Part shown: positions 19,969 to 27,624 of the stretch, piece by piece
How positions within the stretch are numbered: the stretch's first letter is position 1
How the letters are laid out: each line of letters starts with the position of its first letter
Origin: CAYXGZ01 sp964464755
GTDB taxonomy: Bacteria > Planctomycetota > MHYJ01 > JACPRB01
Reading direction: 5' to 3'
Assembly: GCA_964464755.1 (NCBI GenBank)
Contig: CAYXGZ010000012.1
Coordinates: 1-64,000, forward strand
DNA: 64,000 nt
Notes under the pieces: generated by a model
What the model saw: only the letters and a program-made list of their open reading frames with translations
Database searches by the model: none
Told to the model about the DNA's origin: nothing
Made by a program: the position numbers and the translations under genes

Positions 19969-22347
19969 CTACTTGTACGACGCCGGGGAGGGTCCGTCAG
20001 GCCCAAGCCGGATCTCGATCCAGCCCCGCTCGCCCGTGGTCAGCACGCGACCCAGGCCCCGCAGCACCTCGGGCGAGGCGTCCTCCTCCGCGCCGGTCAC
20101 GAGGCAGATCTCGGGAGCGACGGCCTCCGCGAGCGCCGCGTGGAGCCCGTGGAAGCGCCCGTGGTGGGGGAGCACGAGGAGGCGGGAGCCGAGCTCCGCC
20201 CCGGAGGCGAGCAGGGCCGCCGTTCCCTGGTCCTGGATGTCCCCCGGGACGAGGATCGCCCCGTGCGGGGTCCGTACCCGGACGACGAGCGAGAGCTCGT
20301 TGGCGGGCCAGCGTCCGGGGGCGGAGGCGGGATCGGGCGGCCCGAGGATCTCCAGGTCGGGCAGCGAGGTCCCGGCCTTCGAGACGACGACTTCGAGCCC
20401 GCGCCCGCGGGCGAAGGCGACGAGCTCCGGCTCCGCCTCCTCGAAGCGAGGCGGGATCACGAGCCGGAGGACGCGCATCCGCTCGATGAGGCTGCGCGCG
20501 CCGTTGACGTGGTCGGCGTCGGGGTGCGAGAGCACGAGCGTGTGGACCCGGGAGACGCCCCGCGACCAGAGGACCGGGGCGGCGATCGTCGCGCCGGGAT
20601 CGCGGGTCGAGAGGCTGCCGCAATCGAAGACCGTGACGCGGCCGTCCGCGGCCCGAAGGTAGCCACAGCTGCCGCGGCCGACGTCGATCAGGCCGAAGAT
20701 CGCCTCGGCCGGCGGGGGGGACGCGAGCGGGGGAAAGGCGAGGGCCACGGCGAAGAGGGGAGCGGCCCAGGGCCGGAGGCGGTTCGGGCGGACCCGCGCG
20801 CCCCAGGTCCAAAGCGCCAGCGATCCGTAGAACAGCGCCGCCCCGGCGAGCCCGAACCCGGGCGTGAAGACGTAGGAGGCGGGGAGCCGGACGAGCAGCG
20901 CCGCGATCCACTCCGTGGCGAGGTAGACGCCCGTCGAGGCCCAGCCGACCGCGTCGGCGGCGGGCGGCAACGCGGCGGCGAGGGGCAGCGTCGCGATCCC
21001 GAGCGCGCACTGGATCGTGATCAACGGAGCGAGCGCGAGATTGGCGACGAGGATGACGGGCGTCACGAGGTTGAACGTGCCCAGCACGATCGGCGCGGTC
21101 GCCAGCCAGGCGCCCAACGAGACGGCGAGCGCCCCGCGGGCCTGGCGCGCGAGCGACATCCAGCGCCCGGGGGCGGGGCCGAAGTCCGGGCGGGCCAGGA
21201 AGTCGTGGAAGACCGGGCTGATCGCGAGGATCCCCGCCACCGCGGCGAAGGAGAGCTGGAAGCCCGCGTCGAAGAGCTGGGCGGGATCGGCGAGGAGGAT
21301 GACGACGGCGGCGAGCGACAGGGAGTTCACCGAGTCCGCGCGCCGCCACGCGAGGTTGGCCGCGAGCACCGTCGCGGACATCAGGAAGGCCCGCACCACG
21401 GAGACCTGCCAGCCCGTCATGGCCGTGTAGCCGAGCAGCAGGACGAGCAGCGAGAGGTGCATCGCCCGCCCGCCCACGCCGAGCAGCACGAGCACCGTCC
21501 AGAAGATCGCCAGCACGAGCACGAGGTTGAAGCCCGAGATCGCGAGGAAGTGCGCGGTGCCCGTCCGCTGCAGCGACTCGCTGAACGAGGGCGGCAGGTC
21601 CTCGCGCGACCCGAGGAGCAGCGCGGCCTGCAGCGAGGCGACTTCCGGCCGCGCGTGGGCCGAGAGCAGGGCGGCGAGCCGGGCCCGGGTCGACGCCAGC
21701 CAGCGCGCGGGGCTCATCAGCGGGGCCTCCCGCACGACGCGGGGGCCCTCCTGGATCGTGAGCACGGCGCCGACGCCCTCGCGCCTCATGGCCGCGGCGC
21801 GGTCGTAGACCCCGGGGTTGGACGCGGGGGCGACGGGCCGGATGCGGCCCTTGAGGGACACGGTCTCGCCGCCGCCGAGCGCCACGTCGGGCCCGTAGTA
21901 CTGGACCCGGAGGCGGCCGCTCGCGGGCCGCCCGGCGACGTCCTCGACGTCGAGCAGGAACGCGCCGCCCCTCGGCTGGTGCCGCTCGGAGACGTCGCGC
22001 AGCGAGGGGAAGCGCCGCGGGGGCTCGACGACCCGGCCCGTCACCTCCACCGGATCCCGGGCGGTGCGGAGCGAGACGTCGTCGGCCGGAACCCGCTCCC
22101 AGAGCTCCTGACGCCATGCGCCCGCCGAGAAGGCGACGGCGGATGCGAGGAGGAGTTTCAGCGCGGCGGAACGGCGGTGGCGCAGCGCGAGGAGCAGGGC
22201 GACGAGGGCGAGGGCCAGGGCGGCCGGCGCCAGCACGGGGTGGAAGTCGCGGGCCGAGGCGAGCAGGAGGCCCGCCATGAGGGGCGGGGCGGCCACGAGG
22301 AAGGGCCGGAGTTCGAGCTCCTCGAGGATCCGGCCCGGCGCGTTCAC
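19969..22347 (-). CDS. comEC: DNA uptake channel ComEC/Rec2
   Basis: Inner-membrane channel that imports single-stranded DNA during natural transformation; 792 residues. It has an N-terminal membrane region and a DUF4131/OB-like segment (~60-200). The Competence domain (~200-480) includes the motif TAHFLAISGFNLVLV. A C-terminal metallo-beta-lactamase-like domain has LSHPDADHVNGA and LPHHGRFHG. The GTG start at VNAPGRILEE is chosen because a TATAAT box ends 7 nt upstream and the membrane region begins there. No other competence genes are adjacent; the T2SS/pilus-like genes elsewhere could cooperate. Confidence 0.92.
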   Translation of the reverse strand: MNAPGRILEELELRPFLVAAPPLMAGLLLASARDFHPVLAPAALALALVALLLALRHRRSAALKLLLASAVAFSAGAWRQELWERVPADDVSLRTARDPVEVTGRVVEPPRRFPSLRDVSERHQPRGGAFLLDVEDVAGRPASGRLRVQYYGPDVALGGGETVSLKGRIRPVAPASNPGVYDRAAAMRREGVGAVLTIQEGPRVVREAPLMSPARWLASTRARLAALLSAHARPEVASLQAALLLGSREDLPPSFSESLQRTGTAHFLAISGFNLVLVLAIFWTVLVLLGVGGRAMHLSLLVLLLGYTAMTGWQVSVVRAFLMSATVLAANLAWRRADSVNSLSLAAVVILLADPAQLFDAGFQLSFAAVAGILAISPVFHDFLARPDFGPAPGRWMSLARQARGALAVSLGAWLATAPIVLGTFNLVTPVILVANLALAPLITIQCALGIATLPLAAALPPAADAVGWASTGVYLATEWIAALLVRLPASYVFTPGFGLAGAALFYGSLALWTWGARVRPNRLRPWAAPLFAVALAFPPLASPPPAEAIFGLIDVGRGSCGYLRAADGRVTVFDCGSLSTRDPGATIAAPVLWSRGVSRVHTLVLSHPDADHVNGARSLIERMRVLRLVIPPRFEEAEPELVAFARGRGLEVVVSKAGTSLPDLEILGPPDPASAPGRWPANELSLVVRVRTPHGAILVPGDIQDQGTAALLASGAELGSRLLVLPHHGRFHGLHAALAEAVAPEICLVTGAEEDASPEVLRGLGRVLTTGERGWIEIRLGPDGPSPASYK

Positions 22348-22354
22348 GGCCGGG

Positions 22355-22360
22355 ATTATA
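22355..22360 (-). promoter_or_regulatory. Perfect TATAAT -10 box of comEC
   Basis: Minus-strand TATAAT ends 7 nt before the comEC GTG, so transcription should begin at or next to the start codon. No good -35 match is seen at 16-18 bp. On the opposite strand TATGAT (22359-22364) overlaps it and could serve the sigma gene. Confidence 0.55.
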
Positions 22361-22383
22361 TGATGGCTTCCCGGACAATAAAC

Positions 22384-22932
22384 ATGCCTCCCCCGCGTTC
22401 TGGTGACGTCGCGATGGAGCAGCTGATCCGTGGCCTCCAGGCCGGCGAGGCCGGAGCCTACGAGCGGCTGCTCCAGGACTACGGCGACCGGCTGGTCCGC
22501 TTCGCGAGGCGCCACGTGGGCGACGCGGAGGCGGAGGACCTGGTCCAGGAGGTCTTCCTCAGGGTCCACCGGGCCATCGGGTCGTACGACCCGTCGGGCA
22601 GCTTCGCCGCGTGGCTGTTCACGATCGCGCACCGGCTCTGCCTGGACCAGCGGAGGAGCCGGACGCCGCTGAAGCGGGCCGGACCGCTGGACGAGGACGT
22701 GGCCGACCGGAGGACGACGACGGGGCCGGACGACGGGCTGAGGGACGCGCTGGCGAAGGCCGTCGCGAACCTGCCCCCCGAGCAGAAGCAGGTGTTCCTG
22801 CTGCGCGAGGAGGGCGACCTGTCCTTCCAGGAGATCGCCGACGTGATGAAGTGCCCGTTGAACACGGCCCTGGGCCGGATGCATTACGCGATGGAGAACC
22901 TGAGGAAATCCCTCAAGGCGTACCAGGCATGA
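22384..22932 (+). CDS. RNA polymerase ECF-type sigma factor
   Basis: Sigma70-family factor of about 182 residues. Region 2 has the typical AEDLVQEVFLRVHRAIGSYDPSGSFAAWLFTIA. Region 4 has LPPEQKQVFLLREEGDLSFQEIADVMKCPLNTALGRMHYA. The start is uncertain: in-frame ATGs lie at 22360, 22363, 22384 and 22414. I prefer 22384 because the TATGAT box at 22359-22364 lies upstream of it; 22414 remains possible. The stop overlaps the anti-sigma start (ATGA), marking a sigma/anti-sigma operon. Confidence 0.9.
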   Translation: MPPPRSGDVAMEQLIRGLQAGEAGAYERLLQDYGDRLVRFARRHVGDAEAEDLVQEVFLRVHRAIGSYDPSGSFAAWLFTIAHRLCLDQRRSRTPLKRAGPLDEDVADRRTTTGPDDGLRDALAKAVANLPPEQKQVFLLREEGDLSFQEIADVMKCPLNTALGRMHYAMENLRKSLKAYQA

Positions 22933-23447
22933 GCTGCGACCGCTACCTCGAGGCCCGCGTCCTCGCCGCCGCCGGCGAGGCGCCCGCCGATCCCGCCTGG
23001 CCTGCCCACGTGGCCGCCTGCGCCTCCTGCGCCGCCGACGTGGCCGAGTTCCGCGAGCTCCTCGAGAAGGACCGGGCCCTCTCCGGGCCGGGCCTGTCGA
23101 CCGCGGCCCGCCTCCGCATCCTCGCGTCGCTCAAGCCCCGCTCGCGCCGCTGGGTCCCGGCCCTCGCCGCGGCCCTGATGATCGCCTTCCTGCTCGGGCC
23201 GCTGCTGCTCCTCAGGCTCGGCCAGGATCCCGTCGCGAAGCTCCCCGAGCGGCCGCCCGATCCTGTGGCCGAGCCCGCCATCCCGGCCGGCGCCACGATC
23301 GACCGCGAGACCCGCGTCCTTCGCGAGCGCGTCCACCGACTCCAGATCTCCCGGCCCCCGGAGCCCTCCGAGGGGGCCATCGACCGCGCCGCCGACGACG
23401 TCCGCCGGCGGCTCGACGGACTGACCTTCGACCTCGAGAACCTGTAA
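22929..23447 (+). CDS. Zinc-finger anti-sigma factor, single membrane span
   Basis: 172-residue membrane-anchored partner of the preceding sigma factor. The N-terminal zinc-binding ZAS-type motif HVAACASC (H-x3-C-x2-C) is followed by one hydrophobic span at ~75-100 (WVPALAAALMIAFLLGPLLLL). A Pro-rich linker and a C-terminal helical periplasmic part follow. The 4-bp overlap with the sigma gene supports functional pairing. RseP in this window is a candidate releasing protease. Confidence 0.88.
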   Translation: MSCDRYLEARVLAAAGEAPADPAWPAHVAACASCAADVAEFRELLEKDRALSGPGLSTAARLRILASLKPRSRRWVPALAAALMIAFLLGPLLLLRLGQDPVAKLPERPPDPVAEPAIPAGATIDRETRVLRERVHRLQISRPPEPSEGAIDRAADDVRRRLDGLTFDLENL

Positions 23448-23461
23448 CCCCGGAGCGACCC

Positions 23462-24385
23462 ATGCTGATCCAGGCCCTGGCCCTCGCCGTCGCGCTCTCC
23501 GCGCCCCTGTTCCAGGACGGCCGCGAGAAGGAAATGCACGACCTCGAACGCCGCGTCGCCGAGCTCGAGGAGCGCATGAAGGTCGCGAAGGAGAAGGGCG
23601 ACGCCGACGAGGCCGGCGCCGTCGCGAAGGAGCTCGAGACCGTGCTCCGCCGCGTGAAGGAGCTGCGCATGGGCCCGCCGCCCAAGTACGACAAGGACCT
23701 CGGCCAGGCCCAGGAGCGCCTCGCCGAGCTCCGCAAGAGGCTCGCCGAGGCGGAGGCCGCCGGCCAGAAGGACGTCGCCGAAAAGCTCCGGGCCGAGCTC
23801 CAGCAGATGGAGCGGAAGCTCGCGGAGTCCAAGGAGCGCCGCATGGGCGAGCGCCCGCCGATGCAGGGCCGCCCCGGCATGCCGCCCCCGGGCCGCGATC
23901 CCGAGGGCCGCCGCCGCGAGTTCGAGGAGTTGCTGCCCGCGATCAAGGAGCTGGACCCCGGGATCCTCGAGCGGATCGAGCAGTTCAAGCGGGAAGGGCG
24001 CCACGAGGACGCGATGCGCCTCATGGAGGAGGCGATCGCCCGCACCCGGGAACTCCGCGAGCTCAAGGAGCGCGACCCCGAGGGCTTCAAGCTCCAGCAG
24101 GACGCCAACGCCATCGAGCGCCAGGCCGAGGACCTCGGCGCCAAGCTGCGCCGCATCCCCGCCGACCGGCGCGAGGAGCGGGACGCCGCGAAGGCCCAGC
24201 TCAAGGACGTGGTCGGCAAGCTCTTCGACGTCCGCGAGAAGCTCCGGGGCCGCGAGGTCGAGGAGCTCAAGCGCCGCGTCGCCGAGCTGCAGGACCTCCT
24301 CAAGAAGCGCCAGGAGGCCCGCGACCGCATCATCGAGCGCCGGCTGCGCCAGCTGTCGGGCGAGCCGGACGAGCTCGACTGGTAG
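23462..24385 (+). CDS. Secreted coiled-coil protein of the sigma operon
   Basis: 307 residues: signal peptide (MLIQALALAVALSAPLF|QD), then almost entirely charged alpha-helical heptads rich in Glu, Arg, Lys and Leu. A Met/Pro/Gly-rich hinge lies near residues 125-145 (MGERPPMQGRPGMPPPGRD). It lies 14 bp after the anti-sigma gene, so it probably belongs to the same regulon as a periplasmic sensor or effector. The Met-rich hinge recalls metal-sensing periplasmic proteins, but no residue pattern proves that. No family recognised. Confidence 0.75.
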   Translation: MLIQALALAVALSAPLFQDGREKEMHDLERRVAELEERMKVAKEKGDADEAGAVAKELETVLRRVKELRMGPPPKYDKDLGQAQERLAELRKRLAEAEAAGQKDVAEKLRAELQQMERKLAESKERRMGERPPMQGRPGMPPPGRDPEGRRREFEELLPAIKELDPGILERIEQFKREGRHEDAMRLMEEAIARTRELRELKERDPEGFKLQQDANAIERQAEDLGAKLRRIPADRREERDAAKAQLKDVVGKLFDVREKLRGREVEELKRRVAELQDLLKKRQEARDRIIERRLRQLSGEPDELDW

Positions 24386-24404
24386 ACGCGGCCGGACCCG
24401 CGGG

Positions 24405-24410
24405 TATCAT
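24405..24410 (+). promoter_or_regulatory. -10 box 6 nt before the thioredoxin-fold gene
   Basis: TATCAT (24405-24410) ends 6 nt before the ATG at 24417; a weak -35 (TAGACG) lies 16 bp further upstream. This predicts a leaderless transcript. Confidence 0.4.
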
Positions 24411-24416
24411 GGCGGC

Positions 24417-25049
24417 ATGAGCCTCCCCACCGAGGGCAAGCTGCCCGACTTCCGGATCTCCACGACCGGCGGCCGCTCCGTGTCCCGAGCCGACTTCAAG
24501 GGCCGACCGGCCCTCTTCGTCGGCTGGGCCAGCTGGCACCCGTCGCGCGAGTCGCTCCCCAAGGTCGAGAAGTTCCACCGCGAGCACGGTCGCGACGTCC
24601 AGGTCGCCAGCATCGCCTTCGACGTCGAGGGGCCCGGCCGCCCCATGGCCCGCTTCACGGCGGCGAAGTGCTCGCACCTGCCGCTCATCGACGCCACGTT
24701 CGTCCTCGACCGCCTCTGGGGCGCCGACGACCTGCCGTTCTGGGTGCTCGTCGACGACGGCGGCTGCATCCAGGCCACGGGCCGCGAGTTCGACGCGAAG
24801 AAGGTCCTGGCCGCCCTGAAGCGCGAGCCGAAGCACCACAAGGACGGGAAGAAGGCGAAGGCGGAGCACCGCTTCGAGGAGTTCGAGTACCTCGTGCAGC
24901 AGGCCGGCATCGTGCTGAGCCGGAAGAGGGTCGACGACGCGGTCGCGGCCCTCGGCAAGGCGGCGAAGCTGAAGCCCCGGAACCGGATGGTGCTCCCGCA
25001 GGCCGAGGCGATCCGGAATCCGGAGAAGGTCTACCGGGCCTCACGCTGA
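24417..25049 (+). CDS. TlpA/AhpC-like thioredoxin-fold protein lacking the redox motif
   Basis: 210 residues, no signal peptide. Residues ~1-135 follow the TlpA/peroxiredoxin layout (GKLPDFRIST, GRPALFVGWASWHPSRESLPKVEKF, PFWVLVDDGGCIQATGR). At the active site, where WCxxC would stand, the sequence is WHPSRE, so there is no catalytic Cys. Residues ~150-205 form a helical, TPR-like tail. It is probably a non-redox or binding member of the fold. Its last 9 bp overlap the end of the convergent HAD gene. Confidence 0.75.
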   Translation: MSLPTEGKLPDFRISTTGGRSVSRADFKGRPALFVGWASWHPSRESLPKVEKFHREHGRDVQVASIAFDVEGPGRPMARFTAAKCSHLPLIDATFVLDRLWGADDLPFWVLVDDGGCIQATGREFDAKKVLAALKREPKHHKDGKKAKAEHRFEEFEYLVQQAGIVLSRKRVDDAVAALGKAAKLKPRNRMVLPQAEAIRNPEKVYRASR

Positions 25050-25874
25050 GGCGGCGTCGCGCTCCAGCAGGTCGGCGAGGTCGGCCCACGAGGTGACCCG
25101 CACCGCTCCCTCCGGGGTCTCCACCGCGCCCGTCGGCCGCATCAGGTAGGCCTTCATTCCCCGGGCCCGGTACGCCCGCATGTCCGAGAGCTTGTCGCCG
25201 ACCCCGGCCCAGAGCCGGTGCTCCTTCGCGAGCTCGAGGAGCCGCGCCGTCTTGTGCTCCTCGGCCTGCTCGGGCCAGCGGTTGCGGCGGATGAGCAGCG
25301 GACCCGTCGGGAGGCCACGGAGGCGCAGCCAGGCCCTCGACTTCGCGAGCAGCGAGTGGTCGCGGGCGGTGAGGTAGACGCAGGCCCGCCGCGCGACCAG
25401 CCCCGGCAGGACGCGCTCGGAGCCCGCGAGCGGTCGGACGCGGCGAACGTCGGAGAGCCAGAATCTCACGGAACTCGGCGCGGAAATCGTCTCGTCGAGG
25501 TCGAGCACGAGCACGGGCGTGCCGGGCTCGATCACCTTCACGACGAGCTCCTCGCGGGCCTCGCCGCACGTGACCGTGTAGACGTGCAGGCCGGGCCCGG
25601 GCGCTGGGCCCGCCTCGAAACGGGCGAAGCCCAGGGCGTCGGTCCTCGCGACGCCGAGCACCTGCTCGCCGAGGCGGAACGCGATCTCGGCCCCCGCGAT
25701 CGCGGGATCGAGGAAGGGGAGGAGGTCGCGCTCGAGTCTGGCGACGAGGGTCAGCGGGCGGCCGGGCAGGGCGAGGAGATCCTCGGCGGTGAGGAGGCGG
25801 GCCGGGTTCAGCCAGAGGCGGTCCGCGGCGTAGACGAACGCGGCGAGCCCGAGCCCGACGAGGACCCAGGCCAT
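25041..25874 (-). CDS. Membrane-anchored HAD-superfamily phosphatase-like protein
   Basis: 277 residues. An N-terminal hydrophobic anchor (~1-18) is followed by a small beta domain (~40-115), which looks transthyretin/Ig-like (AFRLGEQVLGVARTDALGFARF). The HAD core follows: motif I D125-L-D127-E-T (nucleophile and acid/base), motif II in YLTARD, and motif III/IV GVGDKLSDMRAYR. The layout is reminiscent of LNS2/App1-type phosphatases, but the substrate is unknown. It starts directly after the parA stop. Confidence 0.75.
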   Translation of the reverse strand: MAWVLVGLGLAAFVYAADRLWLNPARLLTAEDLLALPGRPLTLVARLERDLLPFLDPAIAGAEIAFRLGEQVLGVARTDALGFARFEAGPAPGPGLHVYTVTCGEAREELVVKVIEPGTPVLVLDLDETISAPSSVRFWLSDVRRVRPLAGSERVLPGLVARRACVYLTARDHSLLAKSRAWLRLRGLPTGPLLIRRNRWPEQAEEHKTARLLELAKEHRLWAGVGDKLSDMRAYRARGMKAYLMRPTGAVETPEGAVRVTSWADLADLLERDAASA

Positions 25875-26690
25875 CTACGCCCCGGCGGGGGCGGCGGGCT
25901 CCGCGGGGGCCGCCGGCAGCTCGGGGACGGGCGCGGGGTCGGGGATCCCGGCGACCTCCCGGGCCAGCGCGCGGAAGTCCTCGGCGCCGTACGAGTCCGG
26001 CGCGTAGTCGAGGATGGTCTTGCCGTGGCTGGGGGCCTCGGCGAGCCGGACGTTGTTGCGGACCCGGGTGCGGAAAACGCGGTTCCCGAAGTGCTTCTCG
26101 ATCTCGGCGACCGTCTCGCGGGCCAGGCCGCGGCGGGCGTCGTACATGCTGGCGAGCACGCCGGTGATCTCGAGCCGCGGGTTGAGGCGGCGCTTCACGA
26201 TGTCGATCGTGCGCACGAGCAGGGAGAGCCCGTGCATGGCGAAGAACTCGCACTGCATCGGGATGTAGACCTCGTCGACGAAGACGAGGCCGTTGACGTT
26301 GAGGACGCCGAGGGAGGGGGGGCAGTCGACGAAGACGTAGTCGTAGTCGCCGACGTCCTTCATCGCGTCGCGGAGGATCTGCTCGCGGCCGATGGCGGTC
26401 GAGAGCTCCATCTCCGCGCCGGCCAGGTCGAGGTTGGCGGGGATGAGGAAGAGGTTCGTGGAGACCTGGCGGATCACCTCGCGGGCGGGGAGGCCGCCGA
26501 CGAGCAGCGAGTAGGTCGTCAGCTTGAGCTCCGGCGGGCGGAGGCCGAAGTTGACGGTGGTGTTGGCCTGCGGGTCGAGGTCGATGACGAGGACGCGCTT
26601 CCCGAGTTCGGCGAGCGCGGCGGCGAGGTTGACGGTCGTCGTGGTCTTGCCGACGCCGCCCTTTTGGTTGACGAGTGCGATCCGGCGCAT
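25875..26690 (-). CDS. parA: ParA-family ATPase
   Basis: Deviant-Walker ATPase of 271 residues, used for chromosome or cargo partitioning. The N-terminal KGGVGKTTTTVNLAAALA (deviant Walker A), VFVDCPPSLGVL (Walker A'/B region) and the ParA C-terminal part are all visible. It ends in an Ala/Pro-rich tail. The ATG follows AGAGAGGGG. No parB lies next to it, so it may be an orphan or serve a protein cluster rather than the origin. The upstream open frame to 26744 lacks a better start. Confidence 0.88.
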   Translation of the reverse strand: MRRIALVNQKGGVGKTTTTVNLAAALAELGKRVLVIDLDPQANTTVNFGLRPPELKLTTYSLLVGGLPAREVIRQVSTNLFLIPANLDLAGAEMELSTAIGREQILRDAMKDVGDYDYVFVDCPPSLGVLNVNGLVFVDEVYIPMQCEFFAMHGLSLLVRTIDIVKRRLNPRLEITGVLASMYDARRGLARETVAEIEKHFGNRVFRTRVRNNVRLAEAPSHGKTILDYAPDSYGAEDFRALAREVAGIPDPAPVPELPAAPAEPAAPAGA

Positions 26691-26709
26691 GAACCCCTCT
26701 CTCTCCCTG

Positions 26710-26777
26710 GGCCGGGCTGACCCCGGCCGAAATGAAACGTGCACAAAGAGAATCGGTCATCCACGGCGGGAAATCAA
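26710..26777 (-). promoter_or_regulatory. Candidate parA promoter and leader hairpin
   Basis: Minus strand: TTGATT (26772-26777), 17-bp spacer, GATTCT (26749-26754). Downstream is a 7-bp GC hairpin (GGCCGGG/CCCGGCC, 26710-26728), just before the parA ribosome-binding site. The -10 match is weak. Confidence 0.35.
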
Positions 26778-26785
26778 GCCCAATG

Positions 26786-27592
26786 TCAGAAGCGGAGCTC
26801 CCCGGCGACCCACTTGGAGATGAGGGCCGCGGCCTCTGGCGGAGGGGCGTCGAAGACGATCCCGACCTTCTCCGTGTGCAGCCAGTCGGTGGGCTGGTGG
26901 ATGTGGGCGACCCGGCCCTTGATCTCGAGGACGACCTCGGGGGTGAGGCAGAGGATGAGGTCGAGCTCGGGGGAGCCCGCGACGGCGACCGCGTGCGGGC
27001 GCAGCAGGCAGAGCGGGTGCACGCCGCCGGGCTCGTACCCGGTGCAGGGCGAGCAGCGCTGGAACTCGAGGGCGAGCCCCGTGACCGAGATGTCGACGAC
27101 GCGGTTCTTGAACGTGACGCCGTAGCCCTCGGCGGCGGGGGCGCACCACGAGACGGTCCAGGTGACGGCGGCGCGGGGCGCGCCGCGGCGGTCCCAGCGC
27201 GACGGGGGAAGGACCGGTCCGGGGCGGGGGCCGGTCAGGGCCGCGCGGATGCGGTCCAGGATGCGCTCCTTCACGACGGGCTTGCCGATCAGGTCGTCGG
27301 CCCCGGCCCGCACGCCGCGGAGGATCTCCTCACGGCCGCGCCGCTCGGAGAGCAGCAGCACGGGGTAGGGCGTCCCGCCGTTCTGCTTGAGGAGGTGACA
27401 GGTGTCGTAGCCGTCGGGGTCCTGGAGGTCGGCGTCGATGAGCGCGACCGCGGGGGCGTGGTGGCGGGCCTCCTCGAGGGCCGCGGTGCCCGTCGTCGCG
27501 GCGACGACCTCGTAGCCCGTCGAGCTGAGGAGCTCGGAGAGCGCCCGGTTGAGGACGGGATCCCCGGCGCCGACGAGCACGCGAACGGCCAT
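26786..27592 (-). CDS. Response regulator receiver with C-terminal PilZ-like domain
   Basis: 268 residues. The receiver domain (~1-120) has the phospho-acceptor D53 (ALIDADLQDPDGYD), switch Ser82 and conserved Lys104-Pro105. The normal acidic pair near the N-terminus is reduced to D11. The C-terminal ~125-265 region has RRGAPRAAV and DISVTGLAL, matching the RxxxR and D/NxSxxG elements of PilZ c-di-GMP-binding domains. Output is probably c-di-GMP-linked rather than DNA binding. No histidine kinase is adjacent. Confidence 0.8.
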   Translation of the reverse strand: MAVRVLVGAGDPVLNRALSELLSSTGYEVVAATTGTAALEEARHHAPAVALIDADLQDPDGYDTCHLLKQNGGTPYPVLLLSERRGREEILRGVRAGADDLIGKPVVKERILDRIRAALTGPRPGPVLPPSRWDRRGAPRAAVTWTVSWCAPAAEGYGVTFKNRVVDISVTGLALEFQRCSPCTGYEPGGVHPLCLLRPHAVAVAGSPELDLILCLTPEVVLEIKGRVAHIHQPTDWLHTEKVGIVFDAPPPEAAALISKWVAGELRF

Positions 27593-27624
27593 CGCGGGAT
27601 TCTCCGCGGGACCCGGACCCGGCG

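Noticed and set aside
18168..20489. 773-codon + strand open frame across the M14 gene
   Set aside because: Shadow of the M14 peptidase gene, which has clear zinc-binding motifs on the minus strand.
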